64,000 nt of DNA from Tubiluchus corallicola (Eukaryota; Priapulida; Priapulimorpha; Priapulimorphida; Tubiluchidae). The translations under genes were made by a program, and so were the position numbers. A model generated the notes under the pieces. That model was not told the DNA's origin. It searched no databases and was given only the letters and a program-made list of their open reading frames with translations. Positions 57,826-64,000 of the stretch are shown in pieces; the stretch's first letter is position 1; each line of letters starts with the position of its first letter. Location: the NCBI GenBank assembly GCA_030141605.1, contig JAQGDQ010000395.1, forward strand, positions 142,501 through 206,500, in the 5' to 3' direction.

Positions 57826-60080
57826 TTTACCTGCAGAATTCCTTTTACGCCTATCTTATACCACCTGACTAATATAAGTTTAAGCAGAAGTCTGCATCCT
57901 CTCATTCCACTGTCTTTACCTGCAGAATTCTTTTACACCTATCTTATACCACCTGACTAATATAAGTGTAAGGAAAGGTCTGCATCCTCTCATTCCACTG
58001 TCTTTACCTGCAGAATTCCTTTTACATTTATCTTATACCACCTGACTAATATAAGTGTAAGCAGAAGTCTGCATCTTCTCATTCCACTGTCTTTACCTGC
58101 AGAATTCCTTTTACACCTATCTTATACCACCTGACTAATATAAGTTTAAGCAAAAGTCTGCATCCTCTCATTCCACTGTCTTTACCTGCAGAATTCCTTT
58201 TACGTTTACCTTATACCACCTGACGAATATAAGTTTAAGCAAAAGTCTGCATCCTCTCATTCCACTGTCTTTACCTGCAGAATTCCTTTTACGACTATCT
58301 TATACCACCTGACTAATATAAGTGTAAGCAAAAGTCTGCATCCTCTCATTCCACTGTCTTTACCTGCAGAATTCCTTTTACGCCTATCTTATACCACCTG
58401 ACTAATATAAGTGTAAGCAAAAGTCTGCATCCTCTCATTCCACTGTCTTTACCTGCAGAATTCCTTTTACGCCTATCTTATACCACCTGACTAATATAAG
58501 TGTAAGCAAAAGTCTGCATCCTCTCATTCCACTGTCTTTACCTGCAGAATTCCTTTTACGCCTATCTTATACCACCTGACTAATATAAGTGTAAGCAAAA
58601 GTCTGCATCCTCTCATTCCACTGTCTTTACCTGCAGAATTCCTTTTACGCCTATCTTATACCACCTGACTAATATAAGTGTAAGCAAAAGTCTGCATCCT
58701 CTCATTCCACTGTCTTTACCTGCAGAATTCCTTTTACGCCTATCTTATACCACCTGACTAATATAAGTGTAAGCAAAAGTCTGCATCCTCTCATTCCACT
58801 GTCTTTACCTGCAGAATTCCTTTTACGCCTATCTTATACCACCTGACTAATATAAGTGTAAGCAAAAGTCTGCATCCTCTCATTCCACTGTCTTTACCTG
58901 CAGAATTCCTTTTACGCCTATCTTATACCACCTGACTAATATAAGTGTAAGCAAAAGTCTGCATCCTCTCATTGCACTGTCTTTACCTGCAGAATTCCTT
59001 TTACGCCTATCTTATACCACCTGACTAATATAAGTGTAAGGAAAGGTCTGCATCCTCTCATTCCTCTGTCTTTATCTACAGAATTCTTTGTACGCCTATC
59101 TTATACCACCTGACTAAATATAAGTGTAAGCAAAAGTCTGCATCCTCTCATTCCACTGTCTTTACCTGCAGAATTCCTTTTACGCCTATCTTATACCACC
59201 TGACTAATATAAGTGTAAGCAAAAGTCTGCATCCTCTCATTCCGCTGTCTTTACCTGCAGAATTCCTTTTACGACTATCTTATACCACCTGACTAATATA
59301 AGTGTAAGGAAAGGTCTGCATCCTCTCATTCCTCTGTCTTTATCTACAGAATTCTTTGTACGCCTATCTTATACCACCTGACTAATATATAAGTGTAAGC
59401 AAAAGTCTGCATCCTCTCATTCCACTGTCTTTACCTGCAGAATTCCTTTTACGACTGTCTTATACCACTTGACTAATATAAGTGTAAGCAAAAGTCTGCA
59501 TCCTCTCATTCCTCTGTCTTTACCTGCAGAATTCCTTTTACGACTATCTTATACCACCTGACTAATATAAGTGTAAGGAAAGGTCTGCATCCTCTCATTC
59601 CTCTGTCTTTATCTACAGAATTCTTTGTACGCCTATCTTATACCACCTGACTAATATATAAGTGTAAGCAAAAGTCTGCATCCTCTCATTCCACTGTCTT
59701 TACCTGCAGAATTCCTTTTACGACTGTCTTATACCACTTGACTAATATAAGTGTAAGCAAAAGTCTGCATCCTCTCATTCCTCTGTCTTTACCTGCAGAA
59801 TTCCTTTTACGACTATCTTATACCACCTGACTAATATAAGTGTAAGGAAAGGTCTGCATCCTCTCATTCCTCTGTCTTTATCTACAGAATTCTTTTTACG
59901 CTTATCTTATACCAACTGACTAATATAAGTTTAAGCAAAGGTCTGCGTCCTCTCATTCCACTGTCTTTACCTACAGAATTCCGTTTACGCTTATCTTATA
60001 CCACTTGACTAATATACAAGTGTAAGCAGAAGTCTCATTCCACTGTCTTTATCTGCAGAATTCTTTTTACGCTTATATTT
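57826..60080. repeat. 89 bp satellite array, about 25 units, with higher-order structure
   Basis: Unit of about 89 bp with the landmark CTGCAGAATTC (PstI and EcoRI sites side by side), TCTGCATCCTCTCATTCCAC and ACCACCTGACTAATATAAGT. The centre (about 58300-59040) is highly homogeneous. Both edges are more diverged. In 59390-59930 three variant units alternate in a fixed order with a period of 269 bp (start points 59391 and 59660). No coding frame. Confidence 0.94.
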
Positions 60081-61484
60081 CACCGCCTTCAAAGCGTTTG
60101 ACGTGTCTTGTCTACCCGAGGCCATCATGTGGTCCACGTGTAGGTAAAAATAATAAATTGTGCACAAGGCGCCATTAATTATTTTGTTAGGTTTGTTAAG
60201 TAGGCTAAAAGAACGAAAGATATGTTGGATCATTTATCAATCACGCTCGGCTGGTACATAAAACTGTCGTCAATACTTGAGCTTAATGTTAACTCGTGCA
60301 TATATAAAATTTATTACAATCCTGGAGACTTGAAGTAATTTTACTAACTTCAAGAGTTGCCATGTTGACCAGGTACTAATTGTTTCTGTCTGAGTTTAGC
60401 GGGATCTGAAATGATTACTAAATTGTGGGCATATTGATCGCATTTTGCTAGTATAGATCAAAATCAATAAATTTGTCTGATACTGATATGGAAATCAGTT
60501 GCTCCAGCTATTAAAAATGCCAACTCGCTGTCCATATTTAAAAAAATATAAATTAAACTTTCTCGAAACATATAACTGATCACTCAATCATGATTTGTTG
60601 TTTTTCATTTTCAAAAACTTCCCCTCTAGTATAATAATATTTTTATTACTTCCCACCCGTATTTATATTTGTATATATTGTAATATTGTATCTGTATGTA
60701 TTGTAATTTTTTTCGTAAGTAATTCTAGTGGCCTACCATAAGCTAGCTTCTTAGGTCTCTAGCGCAGAATTGATGAATTGTATCATATTTTTGTATTAAC
60801 AAAAACTGATTATCGATGCACATGTAATGTATATGTATATGTTTATTGCGAAATAAATCTATTAACTCTAATCTAAAAAATCATTAAGTCTGCATGTTGC
60901 TGGTTTCGAGAAACGAGGCACTTTAAAATGCGAGTTTATTTATTGAGCTGATTATAAAATGACTTAATTTGACTTAAATGTTTCCTGACCACTAGATGTC
61001 GACTGAAAAGAGCAGGTGCTTGACCATTGACCAAAGATTTCTCTGCACGCCATGCTCCTTCTGTCCATCGGATGTCTAACAATCTATACTCATCTGGATT
61101 GCTTAAAGTGCACAAATAAATTTCAGCGAACGTTCCGAGGCAACAGAGTTGGGGTGTTTTAATTGGTGATTTAAAACATGATGCTAGGCAGCTGTTTACT
61201 AGGGAAGATGCTCTTTTCAAAGCAAAATGATACAATAACGTGCAAATAGACTTGCTTATCTTCACATGCGGGTACAGTTAGCAAAAATAGGTAAAAAAGT
61301 TAAGTATTTTCACTACATAAGCAACTAATTCATACGAAAAGTTCCGAAACAGCCGCATGCAAGAAGCATAAACGAATATACTAACAGAAAGCATAAATCA
61401 TGGGTTGCTAAACTGACAAAAACTTGTCGTTTTTCACACTAAATGCTATGTGCAAAGCCCTGTTTAACAGCAGATCATACGTCA
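60081..61484. other. gene-free AT-rich stretch
   Basis: 60600-60870 is T-rich with GTATATATTGTAATATTGTA and ends CGAAATAAATCTATTAACTC, resembling the 3' end of a non-LTR element or a gene 3' UTR, but no ORF precedes it. A 109-codon minus-strand frame (61265-60936) has no recognised domain. Confidence 0.4.
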
Positions 61485-62077
61485 AAACAAAACCGGATCC
61501 AATCTTAAACTGTAGGTAAAAGCAATCAACTCTTTTAAATACTGAAAGAAAACATACGATTTTTTAAAGAATGACTTATGCAAAACAATTATTACCACAC
61601 AAACACAATGTCACGTTCGCGCCATTAGTTCTTCGCTGTTACATGCCATTCGCTAGGTAGACACAAGCGGAAAGTGTTGCACAAAAACTGGCGCTGTACC
61701 TCTCAGTTCAGATGTGTTAGTTTGTGACGAACTACACACGTTCGACGGCTCATGCGTGAGTACAGTGGTAATTTTAATTTGAATTTTTATCTTAAAACTT
61801 GCCCAGTCTTATTACAGCACACTGAATATCTTACAGTAGCACTGTACTTCAATTTTCTCTTTTGCAAACACGTACAACACGCTCAGAGAATGTTTTTGCT
61901 GTTGAAAATTATGTTAGTTTGTGATGTCATCAATAGTTGGGCTTGCTCTCCGTTAATTAAGTTATTAATCCATTAATTAATTATCAGAAACGCTTTTACA
62001 GTATTAATTGTGTTAAAATGTATATTCTTTACCCTACTTGAAAATGGGTAGTATATGAAAAATCATCCTGCCTTCCT
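61485..62077 (+). mobile_element. TTAA-flanked element, family E, copy 5
   Basis: Left end AAACAAAACCGGATCCAATC after a decayed target (GTCA in place of TTAA); the right end CATCCTGCCTTCCT abuts TTAA at 62078-62081. Almost full length (593 bp) and colinear with the complement of 19944-20562. Confidence 0.78.
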
Positions 62078-62227
62078 TTAACAGGAAAGAAGCAGGGATA
62101 ATGTCAAACAATTAAAAGAACATCTATAGAGTATTTCATTTGACAAACGCACTAGAAGGCACCATTACGAGAAAAACAACAACTATTGGTGCTTTAAGAA
62201 GGAGAGGTTGGTTGAAATATCATATCC

Positions 62228-62762
62228 TTCTTCTTCTTCTTCTTCTTCTTCTTCTTCTTCTTCTTCTTCTTCTTTTTTCCAGCTTTTCCCTATGCGGGGT
62301 CGCCGTTGTGAATGAGTCTTCTCCACGCATTCCTGTTGTTGACCATCTCTTCATTTATGTCTTCCCTTCCCACAAGATCTTCACCGACTCTTCTTTTCAG
62401 GTGTCCATACCATCGCAATCTTGCGAGGCTTCCACTAATTTTCCTGTTCCTCTGATATTATTATTTCTATTTTTATCTCTTCTTGTTATTCCCACCATCC
62501 ATCTCAACATCCTCATCTCCACCACACCCATTTTCTTCTCTTCGGTCTTCTTTAGAGAAGCTGCTTCCAGCCCATAGATTAGAGTGGGTCTGACCACATC
62601 TTTGTGGACTTTCCCTTTAAGTCACACCGACTCATTCATAGAAGGTTTTGGCGCAGTTTTTGCAGGCGGATGCCCTTCCTGACCCTAACCCTCCCTATTG
62701 ATCCGGGCTTGGGACCGGTACTGAGTTGGGCTGGCTTGCCCCCCTCCCCCCAGTGGCTAGGT
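62228..62762 (-). mobile_element. RTE-derived non-autonomous composite, copy 3
   Basis: Minus-strand copy with a perfect 16 bp target duplication TTGAAATATCATATCC (62212-62227 and 62763-62778). It starts ACCTAGCCACTGGGGG and ends in a (GAA)n tail (TTC run at 62228-62274 on the plus strand). The interior is colinear with copy 1 (5802-6310), including the GTCCCAAGCCCGGATCAAT segment and both internal deletions of the RT frame. The target duplication proves that the head belongs to the mobilised unit. Confidence 0.88.
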
Positions 62763-62778
62763 TTGAAATATCATATCC

Positions 62779-63494
62779 AAACTTTATAAAATATGCTGTA
62801 TTTTTAACTACCTCCTGTTGTATTCAATTCGTATTACAATAGAAAATGTGAGGTACACATTGGAAAAACAAAACAGTTTTTATACACGTAACGGAATGAC
62901 ATTAATCACGTAACGGAATGACATTAAGCGCAGATGATTTACAACGGAAGAGCTTTCGATCTTTTATTACCTGTAGTCAAGAAACCTGAAATATTGTTTG
63001 CGCATTGAAACCCCAGACGCTTTACGATATTTGGTCGCAGCAGGTTCGAGTTTCATTTCATTAAATCACGTTTTATTAATGTTAAAACAAAGGCTTAGAT
63101 AGCAGGTTGTTTCACGGAGAAAAGCGTCCATGTTTAGCGTGACGGCGGTGGTGTTCGTTTTGTAGGCTCGTTTATAAAACTGCCTCATTTTATGAAATTT
63201 TACGCGTTTCCGTAACAGACGATTTAACGACATTTTCGGCTTATGAAAAGCGAAGGTAATAGGTGTGCATGATTAAAGCGGCATCTAAAGCTGTTTTGTA
63301 TGAATAGTGGGTACATTTATTACACCACAGCGGTAGGCAACGCACGCGAGATTAGTAAAATGTCATTAAGACTATTAAAATTGCACATTTTCAGGCTGAA
63401 TAAAATCTTAATTGTTATTAAATTGTTATTTTCGTCGCTGTCAATTAATTTTCTTCATATTTGTTTACTTGCTTCCTGTTTATTCTGTTGACTG
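62779..63494. other. gene-free stretch
   Basis: A 23 bp word (CACGTAACGGAATGACATTA) is duplicated at about 62886 and 62908. A box B-like GGTTCGAGTTTC at about 63044 has no box A partner. No gene recognised. Confidence 0.45.
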
Positions 63495-63790
63495 ATTGAC
63501 TGACTGGTTGGTTGGTTGGACAAAGTACTAGAAGGCTATTGTTTGGCCAGGAGGCTGGCCGTGTGGTTGGTGCGTTGATTGTTTGATTGGCTGACGCACT
63601 GGCTAGCTAGCTGATGAATTGATTGGATAGTTGGTCACTTGAGCGGTTAGCTTCCATCCGGTTGGCTGGATAGCTGGCTGACATGTCTTGATGGTTGGTT
63701 GGTTGGTTGGTTGGTTGATTGGTGGTTAGTTGGTTTGGCGGTTGGTTGGTTAGTTTTTGTTGGTTGGTTGGTTGGTTAACGCGTTGGTTA
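63495..63790. repeat. degenerate GGTT/GGCT tetranucleotide array
   Basis: GGTTGGTTGGTT-type sequence with many GGCT, GATT and GCGT variants; an old decayed microsatellite with purer GGTT islands near 63693-63716 and 63757-63776. Confidence 0.9.
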
Positions 63791-64000
63791 GCTCGCTAGT
63801 TTTATCAACTTGTTCATTTTTACGAAATTTTCTTTAAAGTAATCCGTTTAGTTTAATTGATGGTTTTTAGTTGTTTACGCTACTTGCTACTGTTACTCAT
63901 ATTTACTAATACAGGTAATATACGTGGTAGTCCTTAATCTAGTAATACAAATGATTGATGATACAAGCCTATTAGTGTCAATATATAATAACATTATACT
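63791..64000. other. right edge, nothing recognised
   Basis: AT-rich sequence without gene or repeat match. Confidence 0.5.

Noticed and set aside
57826-60080. CRISPR-like array
   Set aside because: The whole 89 bp unit is repeated including the would-be spacer; satellite DNA.

Overview
The window is animal nuclear DNA, AT-rich, and consists almost entirely of transposable elements, dispersed repeats and satellite-type arrays. The signs of a metazoan genome are a BEL/Pao LTR retrotransposon, RTE-type non-LTR fragments, SINEs with a 5S rRNA-derived head, TTAA-flanked DNA-transposon derivatives and very long GAT/ATT microsatellites. I cannot name the species; a non-vertebrate, perhaps marine, animal is my guess. 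No bacterial operon, CRISPR array or confidently recognisable host gene was found. One small possible terminal exon (46221-46520) is the best host-gene candidate, and it is weak.

The centrepiece is an essentially complete BEL/Pao retrotransposon (47804-55876). It has two 427-428 bp LTRs that are about 99% identical, a perfect 5 bp target duplication (CTGAT), a Gag N-terminal ORF and a 1,664-codon ORF. The second ORF carries the Gag core, zinc knuckles, an aspartic protease, reverse transcriptase, RNase H, an H2C2/DDE integrase and a C-terminal DUF5641-like region. The two ORFs are in different frames and overlap by 59 nt of open reading. The element sits inside an older TTAA-flanked DNA element (47491-56148, about 572 bp without the insert), giving a clear nested insertion.

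1-13 kb: dispersed repeats, SINE copy 1, an RTE-derived composite, a TIR element and two TTAA-flanked MITE copies. 13-27 kb: GAT-microsatellite-bearing repeats, SINE copy 2 with a nearly whole 5S head, a young 5'-truncated RTE copy with a perfect 20 bp target duplication, an Asp-codon-like compound array, a 35 bp minisatellite and a TIR element with an internal minisatellite. 27-47 kb: tetranucleotide and 35 bp arrays, an inverted second TIR-element copy, a likely solo LTR, a 26 bp array open in three frames, and long gene-free AT-rich DNA. 47-56 kb: the nested BEL/Pao element. 56-64 kb: an 89 bp satellite array of about 25 units with a trimeric higher-order repeat, another TTAA-flanked element, and a second RTE-derived composite with its target duplication.

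Nothing works as a pathway here. The relations between features are those of insertion, nesting and amplification: at least four TTAA-flanked families, several arrays that arose inside transposable elements, and RTE derivatives that share the same internal deletions.
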